From contig NZ_JANKMS010000017.1 in NCBI RefSeq assembly GCF_024649945.1, forward strand, positions 1-64,000: a stretch of DNA of 64,000 nt, read 5' to 3'. The notes beneath the pieces are model-generated. The model was not told the DNA's origin. It saw only the letters and a list, made by a program, of their open reading frames with translations, and searched no databases. This document shows positions 23,901-37,500 of this stretch, one piece after another; position 1 is the first letter of the stretch, and each line of letters starts with the position of its first letter. The position numbers and the translations under genes were made by a program. This DNA comes from Flavobacterium panacis (GTDB taxonomy: Bacteria > Bacteroidota > Bacteroidia > Flavobacteriales > Flavobacteriaceae).

Positions 23901-25389
23901 TGCAGAAGCACTTCAAGCTAAACTGGCAGAAGAAGCAAAAGCTAAGGCTGATATGGTCGCATTACAAGCTAAATTATTAGCTGATGCAAAAGTAAAAGCA
24001 GATGCAGAAGCTACAGCGAAAGCAAAAGCTGAAGCCGAAGCGAAAAAATTACAAGAAGCAGAAGAAGCTCGTCAAGCGAAGTTAGCAGCAGACGCAAAAG
24101 CTAAAGCAGATGCAGAAGCGAAAAAACTTCAAGAAGAGGAAGCTCGTCAAGCGAAATTAGCAGCAGATGCAAAAGCTAAAGCGGATGCTGATGCACTAAA
24201 AGCAAAACAAGCTGCTGACGAAAAAGCCAGATTAGCAGAAGAAGCTCGTCAAGCAAAGTTAGCAGCTGACGCAAAAGCTAAGGCAGATGCAGAGGCGCTT
24301 CAAGCTAAACTAGCTGCTGATGCTAAAGCTAAAGCAGATATGGAAGCGCTACAGGCGAAATTATTAGCAGATGCAAAAGCGAAAGCAGATGCTGAAGCAA
24401 CTGAAAAATTAAGAGCTGAAGAAGAAACTCGACAATTGAAAGAAGAGGAAGAACGTCAGGCAAGATTAGCAGCTGAAAAAGCAAAAGCAGATGCAGAAGC
24501 AGCAGCTCTGGCAGCAAAAGCAAATGACGAAACAGGAAAAGCAATTGAAAGTTTAACGAAATCAGTTGAAAATACAAGTAAAATTCAAAGCGATTTATTA
24601 GATCAGTTTAAAGCAACAGTTGCCAACAAGCAAAAAGACTTAAATGATTTAAAAGAGGAGAACGATTTAAGTGAAAGAGGAATTTACAGAGAGCCAAAAC
24701 CATTCAAAAGTGTAGCGGCAGAAAACAGTCAAATTGAATCACTAAAAGTTCAGATTGCCGATGCAAACAAAAGCATGAAGAATGAGATTGATAGATTGAC
24801 GGCACTGTACAATGACAGACTTAAAAAGTTCCCTAAAAACGATCCGTTAAACAAAGCGTATCTGGATAAGATAAACGAATTGAAAGCAGCTCAGTTGAAA
24901 ATGGAGAGAGATGGAGCAGCTTTAATTGCCGATTTAGAGCGTATCAAAGCAGAAACTGAAATTGAGCGTAAACGTAGAATTAAACGTGCCGCTTATGAGA
25001 ATGATCAGGGAAGATATGCACAGGACGTTGCCGCTCTTAAACGTATTAAAGAAACAACAAAACTGAGTAATACAGCATTGACAGCAAATGATTTTGATTT
25101 TGGAGAAGAGCAGTCAAATATGCAGATCATTAAGAATATTAAAAACTCTGATAATGGTTATTACTTAATCGTAGCTGTCCACAACAGTGTTGAGAAACGT
25201 GATGAATTCTTAACTAAAGCGGTAGCAGCAGGACGTACAGATATTAATTTCTTTTATAATGTGGCGACAAGTAAGTATTACATCTACTATGAAAAGTTCG
25301 ATGGTTTACAGGAGGCAACAAAAGCATTAGAATCAAAAGGAAATAAACCATACAACGGTAAAATGGCCATTGTGAAAGTGGAGAATTAA
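20986..25389 (+). CDS. sprD: SprD-like protein: PorP/SprF domain, long Ala/Lys-rich rod, SPOR-like C-terminus
   Basis: The 1,467-residue product has a signal peptide, then a PorP/SprF-type membrane domain of about 300 residues (SLKFNRYIINPAFSFVRESN, and later YNYERGMGNFSNMGASHEFT). Residues about 334-1180 are an extremely Ala/Lys/Glu/Asp-rich rod with a recurring KAKADAEA pattern, including a 34-residue tandem repeat (23551 onward). The last 90 residues (GYYLIVAVHNSVEKRDEFLT) resemble a SPOR/peptidoglycan-binding module. It would link an outer-membrane domain to the cell wall through a stiff helical rod. It starts one base after the sprC stop codon. Position gives the name sprD. Confidence 0.8.
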   Translation: MKKILLFITLFYGLSNVLYAQDGSEDGVVSFSLPIRNSLKFNRYIINPAFSFVRESNPYISFYNKRQWVQFDNAPQSYLFNYSGRFRENEAFAAGLFQQNYGLMTVFGAIGNFAHNIVLEQDSNLTFGLNVGVYQSGLNTGKIISDDTTILQGDFPKSTMLTVNPGINYGTEFLDFGLAINNLVLYNFGSGMVKDDPERAIQLHAMYTGYIDSYGFFDRSKFSGIVRTEIKKDKTVISGLAMLTLQQGVWAQAGYNTLYGASAGLGINISPSIAIEYNYERGMGNFSNMGASHEFTIAYKFKNRNYYYGDDDEGSLIDPAKPKSVPAKPKSEATQVNRTEIAEQKRLAADAKAKADAEAKQARLAAAEKVKADAEAKAKAKLEADNKAKADAEAIKIKLAADAKAKADAAAAARAQAATANRAVAETQKTQAQLAADKARADAEQRRIKLAADNKARVDAAAAARAKAIADKSEAAAQKTQEQLAADKAQADAEAMKLKLAADAKAKADAEALQSKLASADKAKADAEAAKAKAAAANAAAPTQQKTASQLAIEKARANAEAAAKVRLAAAEKAKADAEAARQARLAAAEKVKADAEAARLKLIADNKAKADAAEAKRKADAKAKAEAADMQSILAADAKAKADSDALQARLAAEAKAKAASEVKTKASIDAANKAKLAADAKAKAAEEAALKEKLAADAKVKADEEARQALIAAEAKAKSDAEALKLKQAEEARQAQLDADAKAKADAEALQAKLVADAKAKADAQAAAKAKLEAENKAKADAEAQQARLAAEAKAKADAEAEKARLAADAKAKADMEALQAKLIADARVKADAEATAKLKAEAEAKKLQEAEEARQAKLAADAKAKADAEALKAKQAADEKARVEEEARQAKLAADAKAKADAEALKAKQAADEKARVEEEARQAKLAADAKAKADAEALKVKQAADEKARVEEEARQAKLAADAKAKADAEALQAKLAEEAKAKADMVALQAKLLADAKVKADAEATAKAKAEAEAKKLQEAEEARQAKLAADAKAKADAEAKKLQEEEARQAKLAADAKAKADADALKAKQAADEKARLAEEARQAKLAADAKAKADAEALQAKLAADAKAKADMEALQAKLLADAKAKADAEATEKLRAEEETRQLKEEEERQARLAAEKAKADAEAAALAAKANDETGKAIESLTKSVENTSKIQSDLLDQFKATVANKQKDLNDLKEENDLSERGIYREPKPFKSVAAENSQIESLKVQIADANKSMKNEIDRLTALYNDRLKKFPKNDPLNKAYLDKINELKAAQLKMERDGAALIADLERIKAETEIERKRRIKRAAYENDQGRYAQDVAALKRIKETTKLSNTALTANDFDFGEEQSNMQIIKNIKNSDNGYYLIVAVHNSVEKRDEFLTKAVAAGRTDINFFYNVATSKYYIYYEKFDGLQEATKALESKGNKPYNGKMAIVKVEN
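23551..23880 (+). repeat. 102-bp (34-residue) tandem repeat in sprD
   Basis: The word GCTCGTCAAGC starts at 23551, 23653, 23755 and 23857, exactly 102 bases apart. Each unit encodes EARQAKLAADAK... ADEKARVEE (34 residues). Units differ at a few silent sites, so the repetition is partly old. The unit number could vary among strains. Confidence 0.85.
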
Positions 25390-25411
25390 TTATAAAGTAT
25401 ATCAAAAATTA

Positions 25412-25435
25412 GTCCTTCTCAATTTTTGGAAGGAC
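25412..25435 (+). other. Hairpin between sprD and sprB
   Basis: GTCCTTC (25412-25418) pairs with GAAGGAC (25429-25435). There is no following T-run, so it is not a standard terminator. It may mark an RNA processing point in the polycistronic transcript. Confidence 0.4.
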
Positions 25436-25510
25436 AATAAAATAAATGTTTCAGAATGCTAAAATTTATTTTTTAATGCCCCTTAAAAAGTAAAAGTTAG
25501 CCAAAACAAA

Positions 25511-28500
25511 ATGAAGACTATGAAAAAACCTACTATTTTTAAAGTATTTATTGCAGCTTTGCTCGTATTGCTTAGTATTTCTTCTCACGCCCAGTTAAGA
25601 AAGAATTTTAATCCGCGTAAAACAACAAGCTTAAATGGAGATATTTTAGTTATTGGAAACAATATCTTAAATAGGGATAATGGAAATGGACAACGTCCTA
25701 AAGATCCTTATAATGATCTTGGATCAAACAGTAAGCTAAATGACAATTTCAATATGAAGTATATTGATATTGATAGTGACAGCGATACATACAATTCAAG
25801 TTCTGCAAAATTGACAATTCCACAAGCAAGTAAGGCTTGTTACGAAATTGAATATGCAGCTTTGTATTGGGGGGCAACTTATCGTGGTTCCAACCGAAGC
25901 AAAATAAACGAGGTTAAATTAAAATCACCTACAGATAGTGATTACAAAAAACTCACTGGAACATTACTTTTTGATGAGGGAGGTGCCGGAGTATCAAATC
26001 CATATGTAGCAAAACCATATGCTTGTTTTATAGACATTACAGATGCTGTTAAAACAGCTAAAGAAGGTGTTTATACAGTTGCTGATATTGTTACTACCGA
26101 GGGACAATATCAACCTGGAGCGAGTGCCGCAGGGTGGTCTATTTTTGTAATTTATAAAGATCCTTTACTACCAAATAAATATATTACCAGTTATGACGGT
26201 TTTAGTATTATTAGAAGTAGTGATGATCCGTTAGATATTCCTATTTCAGGGTTTAGAACCAATCCGTTTGGAGATGTAAATGTAAAATTAGCATTTAGTG
26301 CATTAGAGGGTGATAATCCATTAGAGGGAGACGGTCTTTTTATTAAAGGTGCAAAATCAACTACATGGGGTGCAATATCTTCACTAGTTCGACCAATTAG
26401 AGTTTCAGGTGGAAGATCAACACCAAACTTTTTTAATAGTAGTATCTCAGATGGAGATGTTTACATGATGGATCGTGTACCAAATAGTAAAAATACACTT
26501 GGTTACGATGCGGGTGTTGTAAAAATAGACAACAGAAATAATTCGATAATACAGAATGATGAGACTAGTGCTACTCTTAGGATTAGTACTTCTTCAGATT
26601 CTTATTATATGTTTTTTAATGCATTGGCAGTAGAAATTATTGCGCCTAAAATTGTCTTAAGAAAGAATGCTCTTGATAAAGATGGGAAGAATATTAATGG
26701 ACAACCGGTAACATTAAATCAAGAACTTCAATACGAAATTAATTTTAGAAATGAAGGAAATGATAATGCCAAGAACTTTACGATAACAGATGAGCTTCCT
26801 AAAAATGTAATTTTCGGTGGTCTTGGTAGTATTACAATGGATTCCAGAATTACTGCAACCTATGATGCAACAACCAGAAAACTTGTTTTTACGGTACCTG
26901 ATGCAATGGTTGTTGCAAACGGTGCGGCGACACCATACTCTATTAAATTTAAAGTAAGGGTAGTAGATGATTGTAATGAGTTGATTGATGCCTGTGCTAA
27001 CCGAATTGAAAACATAGCTTTCTCAAAATATTATGGTGTTAAGAATACTACTCCTGAAGGTTTTGGAGAAGGAAGTTATTCTACGATTTCACAATGTAAT
27101 GTTGGAGAACCAACAGCAACAAACTTCTTAGTTGGTATTGATAAGTGTTTATTTAGTAGAGATGTTTCTATATGTGGAACCGCTACATTAACTGCAGCTT
27201 TAGGATATAAAACTTATGTATGGAGAGATCCAAACGGAGTAATTTTTGGAGGGAACAACAGAACGGTTACTATTAATAAACCTGGAAAGTATACGGTTAA
27301 TAATAGCGGTGCCGAAAATTGCGAACCTATTCAGCAAACGTTTAATGTTACAGATTATCTTGCAGGGAAAATTGAAAACCCAGTTAAAGGAGACAATATT
27401 GATCCAGCAACTGGACTTGCTTTTGCCTGTGTGAGGGATAATAAACCGTTTCCAAAAATTTTCTTGTGTGGCCTTAACGACAAGAGAGAAATTGATACAA
27501 AGATTACTGGAGCAACAAAAGTAACCTGGCAGGAAACAAAAGATGTTCCTCCTGATGATCAACCTAATCCGGAGAGTTGTCCTTATGAAGGAGCAACAAA
27601 TTGGACAACAATTGTTGATAACAATACGAAATTTACCGCAGACAGAGCTGGTGTTTTTAGAATTGTGGTAAACTATGGGAATACTTGTGTGGTAACTCAT
27701 TATTTTAATGTTTACCAAAACAAATTAGATCCAAAAGCAGAAAAACAAGATATCGTTTGTGATACTAAAGGAAGGATTACAATTACAAATCCACCAGAAA
27801 ATACTGGTTACAGTTATAGTTTAAACGGAACAGATTATCAAACATCGAGTACTTTCAATAATGTTGCAAAAGGAAGTTATAAAGTTCAGATTAGACAAAC
27901 TGTGCTAATTGACGGCCAGATGTCTGCATGTCCATTCTTTGTAGATGTAAATGTTGAAGAACTTGTTTTAACTACAGACATTAGTGCAACTCACCCAATT
28001 TGTACGGGGCAATTAGGAACTATTACTGCAAGTATAAATACAGTTCCGGGTCAGTATAAATTTGTACTTAGAAAGAAAGGAAGTACAACAGAGATTCAAA
28101 ACACTGGATTGATTGATGACAACTTTAAAGTATTTACAGGGGTTGAACCTGGAGTATATGAAGTTGATATGTCTACAGCAAAGAACGGTTGTAAGCAAAC
28201 AAAAGAAATTGAAGTATTTGATTATCGTTTGAGCGCTCAGGCAAAAGTGACTAAAGACCTTTCGGGATGTGGAGACGGAGAAATTACTATAACAGTTACG
28301 GGTGGAACACCACGTACTGGACCGCCACCTTATTATATGTATTACATAAATGATAGTGCAGATTTTGTTACTAATCCAGTACTAACTGTAACGCCTGAAA
28401 CATTACCAGCAGATGGTATTTTCAATATTGTAGTTACAGATGATAAAGGATGTTCTGTAACAATTCCACCTATAAAAATGGTACCAGTTGCAAAACCAAC

Positions 28501-31500
28501 AGTGACATTTAAAGGTAATGATGTAAGATGTTATGGAACTGACAGTGGCCAAATTGATGTAACTGTTACTGCTACAAGTCCAGGTTATGTTGTTTCTTAT
28601 AGTGTAGATGGCGGAAGTTTCAGTTCTATTTCACCAATTACTAATTTAGCAGTTGGAGATCATTCTGTAGTGGTTAAATATGTTTATGCTGGTGTTGAAT
28701 GTACTGATCCTCCACAAACTGTAAAAATTGGAGGTCCGGCAGGAATGTTAACGGCTTCTGCAGGAGTTTCAGAATTATCTGGTTGTGGTCCGACAGGATT
28801 TGAAAAACAAGGAAAAATTAGAATTACAAACGTACAAGGAGGTACACCTCTTTATAAATATAGTTTTGATGACCAAAAAACTTGGATAGATGAGAATGAA
28901 GCTTATGTAAATCCTGGGAAATATACGGTTTATGTAAAAGACAAAAATGAGTGTATTTATGCAATGTCAAATATTGTTTTGGATGAAAAGCCGGCAGATC
29001 CGTCTATAGATCCAAATCCTGTTGTGGTTTACAATTGCGACGGAACAGGTAATACCACTATTACTGTAACAAATACGGGTGGTGCAAATTACACTTATGA
29101 ATATTATATCGATACTAAACCGAATACTCCTATAACCAGTAATGTATTTACAAATGTTCCAACAGGTAAACATGAAATTACAGTAAAATATAAGCTGGTT
29201 GCTGCTACGACATTCAGTAATTTATTGAAAGAAGATTTTGGAAGCGGTAAAGATGAAAAACTAACAGGTATTCACCCAAATTATTGTTGGGAAAAACAAG
29301 ATTATATTACAGATTGTGGTCATGGTTTATGGCATGATTATTTATTAAATGATGGAGAATATGTAGTTACTAAAGGAATTCTTCCTGATCACAGAAATGA
29401 CTTTGGATGGGTAATTCCAGTAGATCATACTAGTAATGGAAGTGATATAAACGGTAGATATTTAGCTGTAAATATTGGTGGAGCAGTTGGTATTGGAGGA
29501 ATTATTTATTCTAAACCAATTGTTGATATTATACCAAATCAGGATATTAAAGTAGAGTTTTATGCTTTAAACTTATTACTAAAAGACAATCAGAAAGTAA
29601 AACCAAACCTTACTATTGAATTACACAAAAATGGTGTTGCAATACCAGGTGCGTCTGTAAACACTGCAGATATTCTTCAAAACGAACAATGGAACTTAAT
29701 TGACGGATTAACGATTAATCCTGGTCCAAACAGTTCTTTAGATTTCGTAATCAGATCAAATAGTGACAGAGAAGACGGAAACGACTTATGTGTTGATGAT
29801 ATTTTAGTATATCAGCTTCCTAAATCATGTATTGCTGAGAGAAAAATGGAGGTTATCATTGAAACGAACAAAGCATTTAAAGTTTCAGAACCAGAAATCG
29901 ATGACGCAACATGTGGAGATGTGAATAATGGAAAAATCACAATTGCTGTTGAAAATTTTGATACAACAAACGGATTTAAATACTCTATAGATAACGGACA
30001 AAATTGGAATACTTCTACAACTTCTCCTGTTACTATCGAAAAATTACCGAAAGGGAATTATAAAATTATCGTTAAAAATGATGATGCAGGTTTCTGTACA
30101 AGTACTTTCGATAAAGAAATAAAAGCGCCTATTACACTAACAACAACAGCAAGTATTACAAAAGATGCGACTTGTATTGTAGGGGCTTCTATTACTGCAG
30201 TGCCACAAGGAGGGTCTCCAGCTTATCAGTATGAACTTTATTATACTAATGGTACACTTTATGAAAGTAGCACAGTGGCTACATTTACAAATGTACCTGA
30301 AGGTACGTATTATGTTATTGTTAAAGATAAGAGTTCTTGTGCTTCTACTGCATCAGACCCTATTGATGTAAAAAGACCACTTCCACCAAGAATAACTTTA
30401 GATGGATCTTCAGACTTGTGTTATGATGCTGCAAACAAAGCGACGCTTGTTGTTAAAGTAGAAGGAGGTCTTGCACCATTCTTTTATAGTTTGAATGGAG
30501 GTAATGCTCAAAAAGATAATAATAAATTTGAAGTTGGACCTGGAACTTACTCAATTGCAGTAACAGATGCCAACGGATGTGTTGCTGAAGCAATTACAGG
30601 AATTGAAATTGCTAAAGAAATAAAAGCAGTACCAGAAATCACTAAATTATTAGACTGTACGTCAAGTCCAGAGGCAGAAATTACGATTCATGCTTCATTA
30701 GGATATCCTACTTATAAATATCAAGTATCAACAGATGGCGGAAATAATTTTGCCGATATGACTTCAAACGTTTATAAAGCGGATAAAGTTGGAAGCTATA
30801 TTTTTAAAGTTACAGATTCAAAAGGATGTTCTGTTACGACTAGCGCTGTAAATGTAAATGCTAAATTAACGCCTACAGCTTCAATTGTTAGTCAAACAGA
30901 TCCAAAATGTAATAATGAATCTACAGGTCAGTTTACAGTTCAAGCAGCTGGTGGATCTGGGCCTACTTATGAATATAAATTTAATGGAGGTAATTACGGT
31001 GCCTCTGCTACCTATTCAAATTTAAATGCATTTGTTGGAGCAGTAAATACCAGAACTTATACTTATCAGGTAAAAGATAGTAAAGGTTGTGAATCTCCAG
31101 TTTATGAAGTTACTCTAACAAACCCTACAAAAGTATCGGTTTCAGGTTCTTTCCAAGCGAATACCACTTGTAGCACTACAACAGTTGTTACTATCCTTGG
31201 AGATGGTGGTACAGGTACATACCAATATAATTTTGACGGAGGTTCTAATTATAATGGTACGACAACTAAAACTATTACTTTAACAAATGCTGAGCAAACG
31301 GTTAAATTCTATGTAAAAGATGCTAATGGATGTACAGCAGAAGGAGAAGTTAAAGTTCCGGCATTTAACCCGCCGACAAGAATTGACATTTCTGATCCAG
31401 CTGCCATTACATGTAAAGTAGGAGGTACAACAACTAGTCTTACATTAACAGCAGTAAATGGTATTGCTCCATTTACGTATGAAGTTACTTCTGGACCAGT

Positions 31501-34500
31501 TACACCAACAGCAATAACAGGAAATACAGCTACCTTTACTGGTTTAACTGCTGGTTTTTATGAGTTTAAAGTTACTGATGCGAGAGGTTGTACTACTACG
31601 GGATCAAAAACTATTGCACAAGGTGTTAAAATTAAGGCTGAAGGTTCGAAAACAGATGAAAAATGTTTTGAAGCTAAAAATGGTTCTGTTTCATTTACAG
31701 TGTCAGACGTAAGTAGCACAGGAAACTTTGATTATACGATTACTCCAAATTCAGGTACTCCATCGGTTAGTGGAAATACAATCACACGTACTAACCTGGC
31801 ACCTGGAAAATATACTTTTGTTGCTACAGATCGTACAACAGGATGTGTGTCAGAAAGTGTAGAAGTAACTGTTGGTGCAGCAACTGCAATTGACTTCACG
31901 GTTAATGCTACAAAAATTAGTTGTAACAATACAGTAGCAACATTAACAATTTCAAATATATCGGGAGGAAAAGGTACTTACACTTATGCATTTGTGCGTA
32001 AAGATGCTACAGCTCCTACTACTTATGGAACAAGTTTAACAGTTGATACTGCAGTATTAACTACCAATATTGACGTTTATGTTAAAGATGTAAATAATTG
32101 TGCGGTTAAGAAATCTATCTCTATTCTAACGGAAGATGCTCCAATAATTAATCCGATTGCGGCGCAATGTTATCCAGGTAGTCCTATTGCTGTAACGATA
32201 GATGGTACGTTTGCAAGACCGGCAACGTTTAGTAAAGATGGTAATAAATTTGAATCATCAGATACATTTAATTTAACTCCTGGAACATATAAATTAACAG
32301 TAAAAGATAAATTTGGTTGTGAAGCATTTATCAATTATGTAGTTCCTGAGCAATTAACAATTACTCCGGCTATTGTACCAGATGCTACTTGTACAACAGA
32401 AACAACAATAAGTTTATCTTCTACAGGAGGAACAGGAACTCGTTCTTATGCGGTTTCTATTGATAATGGAACGTATAATACAGTAACGAGTCCTTACACT
32501 GCAACAGCAGCTGGAACTTATAAATTTAGAGTTAGCGATAGTGCAAACCCAACTTGTTATGCATATACAGCAGATATTCCTGTTACATTAAAAGCGACTA
32601 CTTTCACAATTAATCCAAGTAAAACGGATGTAAAATGTAACGGAGCTGCTACAGGAACTATCTCTATTTCAACAACAGCTGGTAAAGCTCCTTATACTTA
32701 TAGTGTAACTAAAGCAACAATTCCAGTTTCAACAACTGCTTTGACTACAGGTTTAACAGCAGGAGTTTATGATATTGTGGTTACTGATCATATAGGATGT
32801 ACGGGTACTGCACAGGTTACTATTTTGCAACCAGATTTACTTGAAGCTAATGCAACTATAGATCCATTTACATGTAGCCCTACAAATGCTAAAGAATCTA
32901 AAGATGTAACTGTTACAGTAACAGGAGGAGTAGCTCCTTATACATATAGTTTCAATGGAAGTTCTTATGGTGATGACAGTACATTTTCAGTATCAGATAA
33001 TGGAAACCCACAATCAGTTACTTATTCTGTAAAAGATGCCAATGGTTGTACTACACAAGTTGAAACATTAGATATTTTACCTCTTAACCCTCCAAAAATT
33101 ACGTCGGTTAATGCAAGTGTAATTTATTGTGATCCTATTGGAAGCAGAACTAGCACCGTTAAAGTAAATTTAACAGCTGGAACAGGAACAGGAACGGTAG
33201 TTTATACAATTGTTTCTGGACCAACAATAAATACTACAGGCGCTACAGATGGAGAGTTTAAAGATCTTACTCCTGGTAGCTATGTTTTCAGAGTTACAGA
33301 TGGAAGCGGTTGTTATGCGGATTTTTCTAAAAATATTCCAGCAGTCGTTGCTATTAGAGCTACACCAACTAAATTGAATGATGTTTATTGTAAAGGTGGT
33401 AGTACCGGAAATATTAGATTTAATGTTACAAACTTTACTTCAACATATAGTTATAAAGTTAATAGCGAACCAACTGTAACAGGAAGAAACGAAACTGTAT
33501 TTACTTTGGCAAATCGTCCTGTAGGTGTTTACAATGTTGTATTTGTAGATGAAACTACAAATTGTACAGTTACAGAACAAGTTGAAATTTTTGAACCTAA
33601 TAATCCTTTGGATTTAGTTATAGATTCTAATGTAAATTCAAATTGTGGTATAATTACTTCTACTGTAACAGTTCATGCTACAGGAGGAACAATAGGTTCA
33701 GGTTATCAATATGCTATTTTAGATGCAGACGATACAACTTCGACACCAATCTATGGTCCAAATCCTGTATTTAATATCAATTCAAATTCAGGTGCAGACT
33801 TAAACTGGGTTATCTACGCAAAAGACGCTAATGGATGTATTGTATCTAGAAACGTTACAATTGCAAGAGATACACAGCCAACAGTTACTTTGGATGTTCC
33901 AAATCAATGTTCAGCTTCTGGTACTTCATTTACAATTGTAGCTAGTGGAGCAAATGGGGTTGTACCTTATACATACACAATTAATACAGGAGTTGCTCCT
34001 AGTCCGGCAAATACATTTACTGTGGGAGCAGGAACTTATGTAGTAACAATTACAGACGCAAATGGTTGTACAAATACAGAAACAGTTACTGTAAATGATG
34101 CAATGATTGCCACTGCAGTTAGAAAAAAAGATCTTACTTGTACGGCGATTTCACCAACAGATGCAAGTATTGAGGTTAATGTAACGGGAGGAAATCCATC
34201 TTTTGGATATAGAGTAAGAATGTTGCCAGCAGCATTTACTGGAACTCCAATTCCTTTTACATCAACTAGATCTTTTGTTTATAGCACAGGAACAGCAGGA
34301 ACATATGAGTTTGAAATAACAGATGGAAATAATTGTCCTAAACTAACGAATACAGTTATTGTTAATCCTACTACAACTGTGACTGCTACTTACACACCAA
34401 CAAATCCTACTTGTAATGCAGGTACAGATGGTGTTGTTGAATTGCGTGGAACTGCTGGTGAAGCACCATTTAAATATAATTTTAACGGATTAGGATTCGG

Positions 34501-37500
34501 AGATAAATATATTTTTGGAGGCTTAACAGCTGGAAGTTACTCTTATACAGTTAGAGATGCTAAAGGATGTGAGTTTAATGGTACAGCTGTTTTAACTGAA
34601 CCAGCTCCAATCGATGGACTTGTTGAGGGAACTCCAATTATTTGTGACCTTAATACATTAGGTACGTTTAAAGTAAGTGTGCTTTCAGGTGGAGTAGCTC
34701 CGTTTGTTTATACATTATATGATAGTAACCGTAATCAGTTACAGACATATACTGAAACTTCTGCTTCTCCAACGGCTGTTCACACTTTCGCAGGACTAAA
34801 TTTTGGTTACTATTATGTTACAATAGTAGATGCTAATGGATGTAAATTTGAAACATCAAGACTTCGAATTGAAACACCTCCATATTTAAAAATTACAACA
34901 ACAGCAGATTCTTTTAGTTGTGCTACAGGAGTTAATGTTACTGTTACCACAACTGGAGGAGAAGGACCATATACATATTCTATTTTTGGTCAAGCTGAAA
35001 CGGCTCCTATAGCAAGCAATAGTTATACATTTACTGGTTTAGCACACAATAGAACTTATTATTTGCAAGTAAAAGACAAGAATAACTGTATTTCTATAGC
35101 AGAAGAAATTACTCCTCCATCACCTTCTACTATCAAAATTACAGCAACATCACAAACTGATGCAACTTGTGCAGGAAGTGCAAATGGTATTTTAAACTTT
35201 ACTGTTGAGGATTATGATCCTACAGTAACGACTATCCGTTATAGAATATTAGATGAATTAACTCAATTGCCACTTACAACACCAATTGGAGATGATTTAA
35301 CTGGACCTGCAGGAGGACCTGTATCAGAGACTATTAATAATCTACCAGCGGGTAATTATACACTGGAAGTAACTGAAGTTGGTGGTACGCTTTGTTCAAC
35401 TTCATATACATTTAGAATTGATCAACCAGCTCAACCTCTTAACTCTGTTATTACTAATCTAGTACCTGCAAATTGTAATAGTGGTGCTATTGTAACTATG
35501 AGAACAACTGGAGGTACAGCGCCATATTATTATGGTGTAGCAGTTTCACCTGCAATGCCAACAGATTTTACAAGTACAAATAATGTTATAGAATTAGATC
35601 CTTCTTCAGGAACAGATTGGAACATTGTAGTAAGAGATTCAAAAGGATGTGAAGTTGGAAGAGCACAAATAATTCCTGTAGATTCTAGTCCAGATATTGA
35701 TTTACAGATTGTGGATAGATGTGCTACTGAAGGTAATTTCTCAGTAAATGTTATCGAGACTACTGCAGGTAAAGGAGCTTATTCTATAAGTGTAGATAGT
35801 GATAATTCTTATTCACCTCTTACAGGAGGATTACCATATACTGTAACGAATCTGACTTCCGGTTCTCATAGAATTTATATTAAAGACGCTAATGGATGTG
35901 TTGATTTTGAAGATATAAACATTAATGCACCACTTGATTTACAGCCTGCTGTAGTTTCAACAGACCCAACTTGTACATCAGTTAATGGTGGTAGTATTAC
36001 ATTAACAACTACTGGTGGTACAGGTACTTATACTTATACTATTGACGCTGCTGGCGCAACTGTAACAAATAATGTAATTTCAAATTTAGCTTATGGAAAC
36101 TATACTGTTACTGTTACTGATGGTTACTGTAACACAACAGTTCCTGTTGAATTGAAAGCACCAATCCCAGTTACTTTTGATGCTGATGTTGTAGATGTGG
36201 CTTGTTATAATGGTGCTACAGGAAGTATTACAGTAAATTTACTTCCAGGAAACACAGAAACGCCATATACATATGCTATAGCATCTGCTACAGCTGATCC
36301 ACTTCCTTTAGGAATTGTATTGATAGGAAATAAATTTACAAATGTTCCACAAGGAAGTTATGCAATAACTGTGACTTCTGGAAAAGGATGTCCGACCACA
36401 CATACTTTTGATGTGGATCAACCAACGGCAGCAGTAGGTGCAATTGCAGCTGTTGATCCTTATAACTGTAATCCTAGTAATACTGTACAACAAGCAGTTG
36501 TAAGAGTTACAGGTACTGGTGGATCAGGATCATACAAATATAATTTTGATGGAGGAACGACTTATACTGACGATAATGAATTATTTGTTACTGATGATAC
36601 AACAGTACAAAGGATTAATTATTACGTCATGGATAGTAATGGTTGTACTTACAGTAATTTTGTTGATGTTAATCCATATCAGCAATTAGCAACTATTGAT
36701 TTTGCAGTTGTAACAGCACCAGTTTGTTCAAGAAATGTTGCTGATATTAGAGTGGATGTGACAGGAGGATATACTCCTTATGCGAAGTATGAAATTATTT
36801 CTCCTATAACCAGAGATAATTTAAATTCAGATACATTTACAGGATTGGCACCAAATGTAAACTACTTATTTAGAGTTACCGATGCCAATGGTTGTTACAT
36901 TGAGGGTAACTATACAGTAGCTCCAGTTGTTCCAATTAATATTGTGAGAACATCATTTACTAATGTAAGTTGTAATACACTAAATGGAACTAGCAATAAC
37001 GGTTCAGCAACTTTTACAGTTTCTGACTTTAGTGTGAGTGGAGATTATACTGTTTCAGTTGCATATAATCCAACAACATTGCCAATTGTTACACCAAGTG
37101 TAGCTAATGATGTTATAACTTTAAATGGTTTGTCAGAAGGAACTTATACTGTAACTGTAGAAGATAATATAACGCATTGTTCACAAAGCGCATCTGTTAC
37201 AATTACAATGCCTGCTCCAATTTTGTTTGATGCAGTTGGAAGCAACGTATATTGTACAGAAGATAATTCTACAATTACAATTAGTAACATAACTGGAGGA
37301 ACTTCAGCTTATTCTTATGCTGCAGTTATAGCAGGTCAAGTTCCAACGGCTTTTACACCAGCTACTGATCCTTTAGTAGTAGATACTGACTTAACAAACC
37401 TAGCATGGGATGTTTACATTCAGGATCGTAACTTATGTATTTCTGCGCCAGTTCGTGTTAACATTACTCACGATGTGGCTCCTGTTCTTAATATGCCAGC

